A DNA stretch of 64,000 nucleotides from Streptomyces virginiae (GTDB lineage: Bacteria > Actinomycetota > Actinomycetes > Streptomycetales > Streptomycetaceae). Position 1 is the first letter of the stretch. Each line of letters opens with the position of its first letter. Under the pieces are notes generated by a model. It did no database searches. It saw only the letters and a list, made by a program, of their open reading frames with translations, and was not told the DNA's origin. The DNA is taken from assembly GCF_000720455.1 (NCBI RefSeq), contig NZ_JOAK01000018.1, positions 1-64,000 of the forward strand, in the 5' to 3' direction. This document shows, piece after piece, positions 53,788 to 62,910 of this stretch. The translations under genes and the position numbers were made by a program.

Positions 53788-55629
53788 TCACACCGCCTCG
53801 TACGGCTCCTCGTACAGGCCGTCGATCAGCGCGCCGTACTTGTCGCGGACGACCCGGCGGCGCAGCTTGAGGGAGGGCGTCAGTTCACCGGTCTCGGGGC
53901 CCCACTCCTCGGTCAGCAGCCGGTAGCGCTTGATCTGCTCGGTCCGGTTGAGCCGCGCGTTGGCCGCCTCGACCGCGCGGGCGATCTCCTCCCGGACGGC
54001 GGGGTGCTCGGCGAGCGCGCTCGGGGAGGCGGCCTCGATGCCCCGGGCGGCCGCCCAGACCGGGGCCAGCTCCGCGTCCAGGACCAGCAGGGCTACCAGG
54101 TAGGAGCGGCCGTCGCCGTGCACCAGCGCCTGGCCGATCAGGGGGTGCTCCTTGACCGTGTTCTCCACCAGCGCGGGCGAGACGTTCTTCCCGTTGGACG
54201 TGATGATCAGTTCCTTCTTGCGGTCGGTGATCCAGAGGAAGCCGTCCTCGTCGATCCGGCCGACGTCCCCCGTGGGGAACCATCCCTCGGTGTCGGAGGC
54301 GCTCTCCACCGAGCCGTCCGGCCGCAGGTAGCCGCCGAAGACGGTCGCTCCGCGGGTGAGGACCTCCCCGTCCTCGGCGATCCTCAGCTCCACCCCCTCG
54401 ATCGGCCGGCCCACCGAGCCCAGCCGGAAGCCGGCGGCGCTGTTGAGCGTGCACACCCCGGCCGTCTCGGTGAGCCCCCAGGCGTCCATGATCGTGATGC
54501 CCCAGCCGGCCCAGAAGCGGACCACGTCGATGGGCATCGGCGCGGTGGCGCTGGCCGTCCAGGCGAGCCGGTCCATGCCCGCGAACCGCAGCAGCGGGTC
54601 CAGCGTCCGTTCCTTCGCCGAGGCGTACGAGGCTTCGAGCGCGGCGGGCACCTCCTCCCCCCGCTCGTGGTGGCCGGCCCGGGCGCGGGCGAGGTCGTTG
54701 GCGGCCTCGATGGCGCTGCGCTGTTCCTCGGGGAGCTGCGCGAGGACCGCGCGGACGGAGGCGGCGAGCTTCTCCCACACCCTGGGCACCCCGAAGAACT
54801 GCACCGGGCGCAGTTCGCGGACGGCGGCCGACACGGCGGTGGGATCGGCGCACAGCATGACGTGCGAGGCCCTCAGCAGGGGCAGGTAGATGCCGAGGAC
54901 CCGCTCGGCGATGTGCGCGAAGGGCAGGTAGCAGATGTGCTCGGCGTGCTCGGGCAGGTCCACGCGCCGGTCGAGACGGACCCCCTGGAGGATCAGGTTG
55001 CGGTGGGTCAGGCGTACGCCCTTGGGGTCGCCGGTGGTGCCCGAGGTGTAGACGACCGTGAGCGGATCCTCGGGGCGGGTCTCCTGCCAGGCCTTCTCGA
55101 AGGCGTCGGCGCGGTGGATCCGGGCGCCGCTCGCGTACAGCGAGGCGTAGGTGCCGTGCCGGCCGGCCTCGGCGGCCTCGGCGACGACGAGGCGCTCCAG
55201 GGGGACGTCGGCGGCGGCCAGCAGCGGTTCCCACCGGGCCAGTTCGCGGGCCCCCTCGACGACGGCGACCCGGGCCCGGCTGTGGCGGGCGATGTGCGCG
55301 ATCTGCTCGGGCGCGGAGGTCCCGTAGACGGTGACGGGCACGGCGCCGAGGTGGAAGAGGGCGAGGTCGCTGAGCCAGTGCTCGGGGCGGTTGCCCATCA
55401 TCAGCAGGACGTGCTCGCCTCGCCCGACGCCGAGGGCGGCGTAGCCGGCCGCGAGGACGGCGACCTTGTGGCGGACCTCGCTCCAGGTGAGCGTCGTCCA
55501 CCCGGCCGCGTCGGGGCCGGCCCGCCAGGAGAGGGCGGGGAGGTCCCCGTGCTCGGCGGCGTTGCGGGCCAGCAGGGCGGAGAAGGTGATCTCTTCGGGT
55601 CGTCCGGGCAGTCGCAGGTTCGTGGTCAT
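53788..55629 (-). CDS. AMP-dependent long-chain acyl-CoA synthetase
   Basis: 613 residues from ATG 55629. ATP loop TVVYTSGTTGDPKGVRLTHR, the A5-type IMDAWGLTETAGVC, and A8 PTGDVGRIDEDGFLWITDRK with ELIITSNGKNVSPA. Activates a fatty acid to acyl-CoA, in line with the beta-oxidation genes downstream at 57-64 kb. Divergent from the MerR regulator across 85 bases, which probably regulates it. Confidence 0.92.
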   Translation of the reverse strand: MTTNLRLPGRPEEITFSALLARNAAEHGDLPALSWRAGPDAAGWTTLTWSEVRHKVAVLAAGYAALGVGRGEHVLLMMGNRPEHWLSDLALFHLGAVPVTVYGTSAPEQIAHIARHSRARVAVVEGARELARWEPLLAAADVPLERLVVAEAAEAGRHGTYASLYASGARIHRADAFEKAWQETRPEDPLTVVYTSGTTGDPKGVRLTHRNLILQGVRLDRRVDLPEHAEHICYLPFAHIAERVLGIYLPLLRASHVMLCADPTAVSAAVRELRPVQFFGVPRVWEKLAASVRAVLAQLPEEQRSAIEAANDLARARAGHHERGEEVPAALEASYASAKERTLDPLLRFAGMDRLAWTASATAPMPIDVVRFWAGWGITIMDAWGLTETAGVCTLNSAAGFRLGSVGRPIEGVELRIAEDGEVLTRGATVFGGYLRPDGSVESASDTEGWFPTGDVGRIDEDGFLWITDRKKELIITSNGKNVSPALVENTVKEHPLIGQALVHGDGRSYLVALLVLDAELAPVWAAARGIEAASPSALAEHPAVREEIARAVEAANARLNRTEQIKRYRLLTEEWGPETGELTPSLKLRRRVVRDKYGALIDGLYEEPYEAV

Positions 55630-55663
55630 GGGCAGCTCCTGGCCGTTTCACATCGTTGGTGCG

Positions 55664-55676
55664 ACAGCAATACTGT
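55664..55676. promoter_or_regulatory. Dyad in the MerR/acyl-CoA ligase divergent promoter
   Basis: ACAG-CAATA-CTGT dyad in the 85-base gap between the ligase start (55629) and the MerR start (55715), an AT-rich spot suited to a MerR-type operator. Binding is an inference. Confidence 0.4.
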
Positions 55677-55714
55677 TGAACCCAAGCTGTGGAGCAGAGA
55701 GCGAGGCGCAGACG

Positions 55715-56443
55715 ATGGCCGACCAGGCACCCGAGCCGATGCTCACCGTCGACGAGCTGGCGGCCAGGGCGGGCGTCACCGTGCGCACGGTACGGTTCTA
55801 CAGCACCCGCGGGCTTTTGCCCCCTCCCGTGATCGGTCCGCGTCGGGTGGGGCACTACGGGCCGGAACACCTGTCCCGGCTGGCCCTGATCGAGGAGCTC
55901 CAGCACCAGGGGATGACCCTGTCCGCCATCGAGCGCTACCTGGACGCGCTGCCCGACGACCTGAGCGCGCACGACCTCGCCATCCACCGGGCGATGGTGG
56001 CCAGTTGGGCCCCGGACGCGGCCCGGGAGGCCTCGCGGGAGGAGCTGGAGAAGCGGGCGGGGCGCAGCCTGTCGGACACCGACGTGCGGCGGCTGACGGC
56101 GATGAACGTACTGGCCGCCTCGGGGGACGGGTTCCGGGTGGACGTGGGGCTGCTGCGGCTCGGGGTCGCGCTGCTCGACGTGCCGATCGCGCACGAGACG
56201 ATCCTGGCGGCGCGCAAGGTGCTGGTGGAGCACACCCGGTCGGCGGCGCACGAGCTGACGGCGCTGTTCCGGGACGAGGTGTGGGGGCCGTTCACGGAGG
56301 GCGAGAGCGATCCGGAGCGGGTGGAGTCGATGAAGGCGCTGTCCGCGCACATGCAGCCGATGGTGGTGCAGGCGCTGGTGACGGCCTTCCAGCGGTCGCT
56401 GCGGGAGGAGCTGCGGGCGGCGTTCACGTCCGGCGACGAGTGA
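55715..56443 (+). CDS. MerR-family transcriptional regulator
   Basis: 242 residues from ATG 55715. N-terminal MerR HTH: LTVDELAARAGVTVRTVRFY then STRGLLPPPVIGPRRVGHYG, and LSRLALIEELQHQGMTLSAI. The C-terminal ~150 residues form a helical effector domain without metal-binding Cys pattern. Probably senses an acyl or fatty-acid signal, given its divergent partner, an acyl-CoA ligase. Confidence 0.9.
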   Translation: MADQAPEPMLTVDELAARAGVTVRTVRFYSTRGLLPPPVIGPRRVGHYGPEHLSRLALIEELQHQGMTLSAIERYLDALPDDLSAHDLAIHRAMVASWAPDAAREASREELEKRAGRSLSDTDVRRLTAMNVLAASGDGFRVDVGLLRLGVALLDVPIAHETILAARKVLVEHTRSAAHELTALFRDEVWGPFTEGESDPERVESMKALSAHMQPMVVQALVTAFQRSLREELRAAFTSGDE

Positions 56444-56472
56444 CCCTGCGAGATCGGGTAACTTCACGGCGC

Positions 56473-57144
56473 ATGGCAGTCATTCACCGTACGACCATGT
56501 CACCCGGCAAGCTCGAACTCCTCGCCGCCTGGATGCCGTCGAAGCCCTGGTACCGGGGCGGGGGCGCGCCGCTGCTCGCCAAGGCCGGCGGTTTCCGGCT
56601 CGACGACCCCGAGGGCGAGGTCGGCATCGAGTTCATGGTGGTCACCGACACCTCGGGGGACTCCCCCGTCACCTATCAGGTCCCGCTGACCTACCGCGGG
56701 ACGCCGCTGGAGCACGCCGAGAACGGCCTGATCGGCACGTCCGAGCACGGTGTGCTGGGCCGGCGCTGGATCTACGACGGGGCTCACGACGTGGTCCTGG
56801 TGGAGCAGTTGCTCGCCCTGCTGGCGGGGCGTACGGCCGCCCAGGACCAGAACGCGAGCGACGTCCCCGACCCGACGGTCGAGGTCCGTACCGAGGGGCC
56901 CGGGGTGCCGCAGGGCCTGACCGGCCCCGGGGCCGTGACGGACACCGCCGACGCGAGCCTCGTCACCGTGGGCCCGTCGACGCAGGACGGCCCGGTCTCG
57001 ACCCTGACCCTGTGCCGGGTGCTCCGTCCCGGTCCCGCCCCCGCGGGTGACGGCGCGGCGGGACGGGTACTGGCCGGGTGGTCCGCCCCGGACGGCGCCC
57101 GCCGGCACGGGCAGTTCGCCCGCCTGGCCGCGTCCGAGCGCTGA
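56473..57144 (+). CDS. Maltokinase N-terminal cap-like protein
   Basis: 223 residues from ATG 56473, 29 bases after the MerR stop. Head VIHRTTMSPGKLELLAAWMPSK, then RGGGAPLLAKAGGFRLDDPEG and VPLTYRGTPLEHAENGLIGT. This is the cap domain found in maltokinase (Pep2/Mak) but without a kinase part: no kinase ATP loop is seen. Role unknown. Possibly cotranscribed with the MerR gene. Confidence 0.8.
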   Translation: MAVIHRTTMSPGKLELLAAWMPSKPWYRGGGAPLLAKAGGFRLDDPEGEVGIEFMVVTDTSGDSPVTYQVPLTYRGTPLEHAENGLIGTSEHGVLGRRWIYDGAHDVVLVEQLLALLAGRTAAQDQNASDVPDPTVEVRTEGPGVPQGLTGPGAVTDTADASLVTVGPSTQDGPVSTLTLCRVLRPGPAPAGDGAAGRVLAGWSAPDGARRHGQFARLAASER

Positions 57145-57149
57145 CCGCA

Positions 57150-57190
57150 GGACACCCCGGGCCCCCGCTCGCGCGGGCCCGGGGGTGTCC
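57150..57190. terminator. Terminator between convergent genes
   Basis: GGACACCCCGGGCCC/GGGCCCGGGGGTGTCC stem (one bulge) with loop CCGCTCGCGC. Confidence 0.8.
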
Positions 57191-57198
57191 GAACCGGA

Positions 57199-59370
57199 TC
57201 AGTCCGTGTAGGTCTCGCCCCGCTCGGCCTTCTCCACGAGGGAGGCCGGCGGGGTGAACCGCTCGCCGTAGGTGCCGGCGAGCTCGCGGGCGCGCGCCAC
57301 GAAGCCGGCGAGGCCGCCCTCGTAGCCGTTGATGTACTGGATGACGCCGCCGGTCCAGGCCGGGAAGCCGATGCCCATGATGGAGCCGATGTTGGCGTCG
57401 GCGACCGAGGTGAGGACGCCCTCGTCGAGGCAGCGGACGGTGTCCAGGGCCTCGGAGAAGAGCATCCGCTCCTTCAGGTCCTCGAAGGGCACCTCGTGGC
57501 CCGGCTTGGCGAAGTGCTCGCGCAGGCCCGGCCAGATGCGGGTGCGCCTGCCCGACTCGTCGTACTCGTAGAAGCCGGCGCCGCCGCTGCGGCCCGGGCG
57601 GCCGAACTCGTCGACCATCCGGTCGATGACGGTGTCGGCGGGGTGCTCGGTCCACGTGCGGCCCTCCGCCTCGAAGGCCTTGCGGCTCTCGTTGCGGATC
57701 TTGCGCGGCAGCGTCAGGGTGAGCTCGTCCATCAGGGAGAGCACCTTGGCCGGGTAGCCGGCCTGGGCGGCGGCCTGCTCGATCGACGCGGGCTCCACGC
57801 CCTCGCCGACCATCGCCACGCCCTCGTTGATGAACTGGCCGATGACGCGCGAGGTGAAGAAGCCGCGCGAGTCGTTGACCACGATCGGGGTCTTGTTGAT
57901 CTGGCGCACCAGGTCGAAGGCGCGGGCGATGGCATCGTCGCCGGTCCGCGCCCCCTTGATGATCTCGACGAGGGGCATCTTGTCGACGGGCGAGAAGAAG
58001 TGCAGTCCGATGAAGTCGGCGGGCCGCTTCACGCCCTCGGCGAGCCCGGTGATGGGCAGGGTCGAGGTGTTGGAGCACAGGAGCGCGTCGGGCGCGATGA
58101 CGTCCTGGATCTCCTGGAACACCTTGTGCTTGAGGGCGGTGTCCTCGAAGACGGCCTCGATGACGGCGTCGCAGCCCGCGAGGTCGGCGACGTCGGCGGT
58201 CGGGGTGATCCGGGCGAGCAGCTCCGCGCGCCCCGCCTCTGTGGTCCGGCCGCGGGACAGCGCCTTGTCGAGGAGCTTCTCGGAGTACGCCTTGCCCTTC
58301 GCCGCGGCCTCGGCGGTGACGTCCTTGAGGACCACCTCGATCCCGGCGCGGGCACAGGAGTAGGCGATGCCGGCGCCCATCATGCCGGCGCCGAGGACGG
58401 CGACCTTGCGGACCTGCCGCGGCTCGACGCCCTGCGGGCGGCTGCGGCCGGCGTTGACGGCCTGGAGGTCGAAGAAGAACGCCTGGATCATGTTCTTGGC
58501 GGTCTGTCCGGTGACCAGCTCGGTGAAGTAGCGGGCCTCGATGGTCAGCGCGGTCTCGAAGTCCACCTGGGAACCTTCGACGGCGCAGGCGAGGATGTTG
58601 CGCGGCGCCGGGTACGGGGCCCCGTTCAGCTGCTTCTTCAGGTTGGCCGGGAAGGCCGGGAGGTTGGCGGCGAAGCGCGGGTTGGACGGCGTGCCGCCGG
58701 GGATCTTGTAGCCGGGTACGTCCCAGGGCTGCTGCGACTCGGGGTGGGCGTCGATGAAGGCGCGGGCCTTGTCGAGCATCTCCTCGGGCGTGGCGGCCAG
58801 TTCGTGCACGAGGCCGTTGTCCAGGGCGCGCCGGGGGGTGTACTGGGTGCCCTGGAGCAGCACCTTGAGCAGCGCGTCGGCGATGCCCATCAGGCGGACG
58901 GTGCGGGTGACGCCGCCGCCCGCCGGGAGGAGGCCGAGGGTGACCTCGGGCAGGCCGATCTTGGAGCCGGGCGCGTCGAGGGCGACGCGGTGGTGGGAGG
59001 CGAGCGCGATCTCGTAACCACCGCCCAGGGCGGCGCCGTTGATGGCGGCGACGACCGGCTTGCCGAGGGTCTCGATGCGGCGCAGGGACCGCTTGATCTC
59101 GGTGCCGGTGTCGAAGGCGAGCTGCGCGTGCTCGGGGCGCAGGCGGATCATGTCCTTGAGGTCGCCGCCGGCGAAGAAGGTCTTCTTCGCGGAGGTGTAG
59201 ATGATGCCGCGGATGGAGTCCTTCTCGGCCTCGGCGCGGTCGGCGACCGCGGCGATGGAGTCCTTGAAGGCCTGGTTCATCGTGTTGGCGGACTGGTCCG
59301 GGTCGTCGAGGATCAGGGTGACGACGCCGGTCTCGTCCTGTTCCCAGCGGATCGTGGTGGACTCGCTCAT
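57199..59370 (-). CDS. fadB: Multifunctional beta-oxidation enzyme (enoyl-CoA hydratase/3-hydroxyacyl-CoA dehydrogenase)
   Basis: 723 residues from ATG 59370. N-terminal crotonase: TFFAGGDLKDMIRLRP, GYEIALASHHRVALDA, KIGLPEVTLGLLPAGGG (both catalytic Glu regions). C-terminal dehydrogenase: NAD motif VAVLGAGMMGAGIAYSCARA, FSPVDKMPLVEIIKG and the HADH hallmark LHFFSPVDKMPLVE (catalytic His). It starts 44 bases downstream of the thiolase stop at 59415. Catalyses two steps of fatty-acid beta-oxidation. Confidence 0.93.
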   Translation of the reverse strand: MSESTTIRWEQDETGVVTLILDDPDQSANTMNQAFKDSIAAVADRAEAEKDSIRGIIYTSAKKTFFAGGDLKDMIRLRPEHAQLAFDTGTEIKRSLRRIETLGKPVVAAINGAALGGGYEIALASHHRVALDAPGSKIGLPEVTLGLLPAGGGVTRTVRLMGIADALLKVLLQGTQYTPRRALDNGLVHELAATPEEMLDKARAFIDAHPESQQPWDVPGYKIPGGTPSNPRFAANLPAFPANLKKQLNGAPYPAPRNILACAVEGSQVDFETALTIEARYFTELVTGQTAKNMIQAFFFDLQAVNAGRSRPQGVEPRQVRKVAVLGAGMMGAGIAYSCARAGIEVVLKDVTAEAAAKGKAYSEKLLDKALSRGRTTEAGRAELLARITPTADVADLAGCDAVIEAVFEDTALKHKVFQEIQDVIAPDALLCSNTSTLPITGLAEGVKRPADFIGLHFFSPVDKMPLVEIIKGARTGDDAIARAFDLVRQINKTPIVVNDSRGFFTSRVIGQFINEGVAMVGEGVEPASIEQAAAQAGYPAKVLSLMDELTLTLPRKIRNESRKAFEAEGRTWTEHPADTVIDRMVDEFGRPGRSGGAGFYEYDESGRRTRIWPGLREHFAKPGHEVPFEDLKERMLFSEALDTVRCLDEGVLTSVADANIGSIMGIGFPAWTGGVIQYINGYEGGLAGFVARARELAGTYGERFTPPASLVEKAERGETYTD

Positions 59371-59414
59371 GTTCGCTACTTCCGTGTCGGAGGGGTCGGG
59401 GGATACAGGACGGT

Positions 59415-60629
<1,215 letters not shown>

Positions 60630-60702
60630 TGGTCAAGCCTTTCGGTGTGCTGGAAGGTCCTGGGAAGGTCCTCGGCGGGGCCGCGGTGCGGGATGAGGGG
60701 GT

Positions 60703-61845
60703 TCAGCTGAGGAGGGACCGGCCGATGATCTCCTTCATGATCTCGGTCGTGCCGCCGTAGATCGTCTGGATGCGGCCGTCGGTGAAGGCCCGCGCCACCC
60801 GGTACTCGGTCATGTAGCCGTATCCGCCGTGGAGTTGCAGACAGCGGTCCGCCACGCGCTTTTGCAGTTCGGTGGCCCACCACTTGGCCATCGAGGCGTG
60901 CACGTGGTCCAGCTCGCCGTTCGAGTGGTCGGTGATGCACCGGTCGAGGAAGGTCCGGGTGACGGCGACCTCGGTGGCCATCTCCGCGATCTCGAACCGG
61001 ATGTGCTGGAGCTTGGACAGCGGACGCCCGAAGGCCTCGCGCTCCTTCACGTACTGGGTGGTGATCTCCAACAGGTACTCGGCGGCGGCGATCCCGGCCA
61101 TCGCGATGCCCATCCGCTCCTGCGCCAGATTGGTCATCAGGTGGAGGAAGGCGCCGTTCAGTTCGCCGAGCAGGTTCTCCTTCGGCACGCGCACGTCGTG
61201 GAAGAACAGCTCGGCGGTGTCCTGTGCCTTCTGGCCGATCTTGTCGAGGTTGCGGCCGCGTTCGAAGCCCTCCGCGCCGCGCTCGACGACCAGCAGCGAC
61301 AGGCCGTGCGCCCCGCCCTCGGGGGTGGTCTTGGCGACCACGATCACCAGGTCGGCGAGGATGCCGTTGGAGATGAAGGTCTTGGAGCCGTTCAGCACCC
61401 AGTGGTCGCCGCGGTCCTCGGCGGTGGTCCGGATCCCCTGGAGGTCGGAGCCCGCGCCCGGCTCGGTCATCGCTATGGCGGTGATGGTCTCGCCTGAGCA
61501 GAAGCCGGGCAGCCAGCGGCGCTTCTGCTCCTCGGTGGCGAGCGAGGTCAGGTACGGCCCGATGATGTCGTTGTGCAGGCCGATGGCCAGTCCGGGGGCG
61601 CCCGCCCTGGTGAACTCCTCGGCGATGACGGCGGCGTAGCGGAAGTCGGTGTTACCGCCGCCCCCGTACTCCTCCGGGACGGCGAGCCCGAGCAGTCCCT
61701 GGCGGCCGGCCGCCCGCCACGCCTCCCGGCTGACGATGCCGTCCTCCTCCCACTGCTCGTAGTGCGGCAGCACCTCCTTCGTGAGGAAGGTGCGGACGGT
61801 CTCGCGGAACGCCTCGTGGTCGGCGTCGAAGATCCGGCGCTTCAT
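60703..61845 (-). CDS. Acyl-CoA dehydrogenase (long-chain type)
   Basis: 380 residues from ATG 61845. FAD/substrate signatures ITAIAMTEPGAGSDLQGIRT, QERMGIAMAGIAAAEYLLEI (helix carrying a likely catalytic Glu) and LQLHGGYGYMTEYRVARAFT. The C-terminal motif reads IYGGTTEIM, not IYEGT, as in long-chain and isovaleryl-CoA dehydrogenases whose base lies in the earlier helix. First step of beta-oxidation; upstream of thiolase. Confidence 0.92.
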   Translation of the reverse strand: MKRRIFDADHEAFRETVRTFLTKEVLPHYEQWEEDGIVSREAWRAAGRQGLLGLAVPEEYGGGGNTDFRYAAVIAEEFTRAGAPGLAIGLHNDIIGPYLTSLATEEQKRRWLPGFCSGETITAIAMTEPGAGSDLQGIRTTAEDRGDHWVLNGSKTFISNGILADLVIVVAKTTPEGGAHGLSLLVVERGAEGFERGRNLDKIGQKAQDTAELFFHDVRVPKENLLGELNGAFLHLMTNLAQERMGIAMAGIAAAEYLLEITTQYVKEREAFGRPLSKLQHIRFEIAEMATEVAVTRTFLDRCITDHSNGELDHVHASMAKWWATELQKRVADRCLQLHGGYGYMTEYRVARAFTDGRIQTIYGGTTEIMKEIIGRSLLS

Positions 61846-61884
61846 CGGACGGCTCGCTGCATCGGAAAGGCTCCTTAAAGCCGG

Positions 61885-62910
61885 TTAAAGCCAGTTCTTG
61901 ACGGTCTCGACCAGCCGGGCGGGCTCGGGGCCGACGGGTGTGACGTTGAGCATGGTGACGCCCGCCTCTCGGAAGGCCTCGACACGCTCGCGTACGTAGC
62001 CCTCGGGCCCGCACAGGGTCATCAGCTCGCAGAACTCGTCCGGCACGGCCGCCGCGGCGTCGCGCGTGCGTCCGGCGAGGTAGAGCTCCTGGATCCGGCG
62101 GGCCGCGTCCCCGTAGCCGTAGGCGACGGCGAGGTCGTTGTAGAAGTTCTTGCCGACCGCGCCCATGCCGCCGACGTACAGCGCGATCTGCGGGCGGGCG
62201 CGTTCCCGTACCGCGGCGGCGTCCTCGCCGATGGCGAGCAGGCCGCCCGCGACGGTCTGGAGCGGGCCGAGTTCCGGCGCGCGCTTGGCCGCGCCCTCGG
62301 CGAGCGGGCCGCCCCACACGGCGGCGGCCTTCTCCGGGATGAAGAGCGTCGGCAGCCAGCCGTCCGCGATCTCGGCGGTCAGCCGCACGTTCGCCGGGCC
62401 GAGGGAGGCGATGTAGACGGGGATGGCGTCGCGCACCGGCCGGGTGAGGATCTTCAGCGGCTTGCCGTGCCGGCCGCCCTTGTCGGGCGGCAGCGGCATG
62501 TCCGTGATGCCGTGGTGGTCGATCGTCTCCCGGCGCCAGATGCGCCGGCACAGCTCGACGGTCTCGCGGGTGCGGCCGAGCGGCTTGTCGTACGGCTTCC
62601 CGTGCCAGCCCTCGACGACCTGCGGGCCGGAGGCCCCGAGGCCGAGGAGCGCCCGGCCGCCCGAGAGGGCGTCCAGTCCGGCGGCCGTCTGCGCGATGAG
62701 GCCGGGGGTGCGCGAATAGACGTTCATGATCGCCGAGCCGATCTTCAGCCGCTCGGTGCGGGCGGCGAGGTAGCCCATGATCGTCGGGGAGTCGAACCCC
62801 CAGGCCTCGGCCACCCACACGGCGTCGAGTCCGGCGGACTCCAGGGCGGCGGCCTCGTCGGCTGCCCGGCGCGGGTTCCCCGCGTAGTCGAGCATCATCG
62901 ACAGTTCCAT
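61885..62910 (-). CDS. LLM-class F420-dependent oxidoreductase
   Basis: 341 residues from ATG 62910, overlapping the CoA-transferase stop (ATGA). Luciferase-like MELSMMLDYAGNPRRAADEA then GLDAVWVAEAWGFDSPTIMG, GSAIMNVYSRTPGLIAQTAA, and SGGRALLGLGASGPQVVEGW. The repeated GR/SG pattern is that of F420-binding members. Redox partner and substrate unknown, possibly an acyl-CoA-linked reaction. Confidence 0.88.
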   Translation of the reverse strand: MELSMMLDYAGNPRRAADEAAALESAGLDAVWVAEAWGFDSPTIMGYLAARTERLKIGSAIMNVYSRTPGLIAQTAAGLDALSGGRALLGLGASGPQVVEGWHGKPYDKPLGRTRETVELCRRIWRRETIDHHGITDMPLPPDKGGRHGKPLKILTRPVRDAIPVYIASLGPANVRLTAEIADGWLPTLFIPEKAAAVWGGPLAEGAAKRAPELGPLQTVAGGLLAIGEDAAAVRERARPQIALYVGGMGAVGKNFYNDLAVAYGYGDAARRIQELYLAGRTRDAAAAVPDEFCELMTLCGPEGYVRERVEAFREAGVTMLNVTPVGPEPARLVETVKNWL

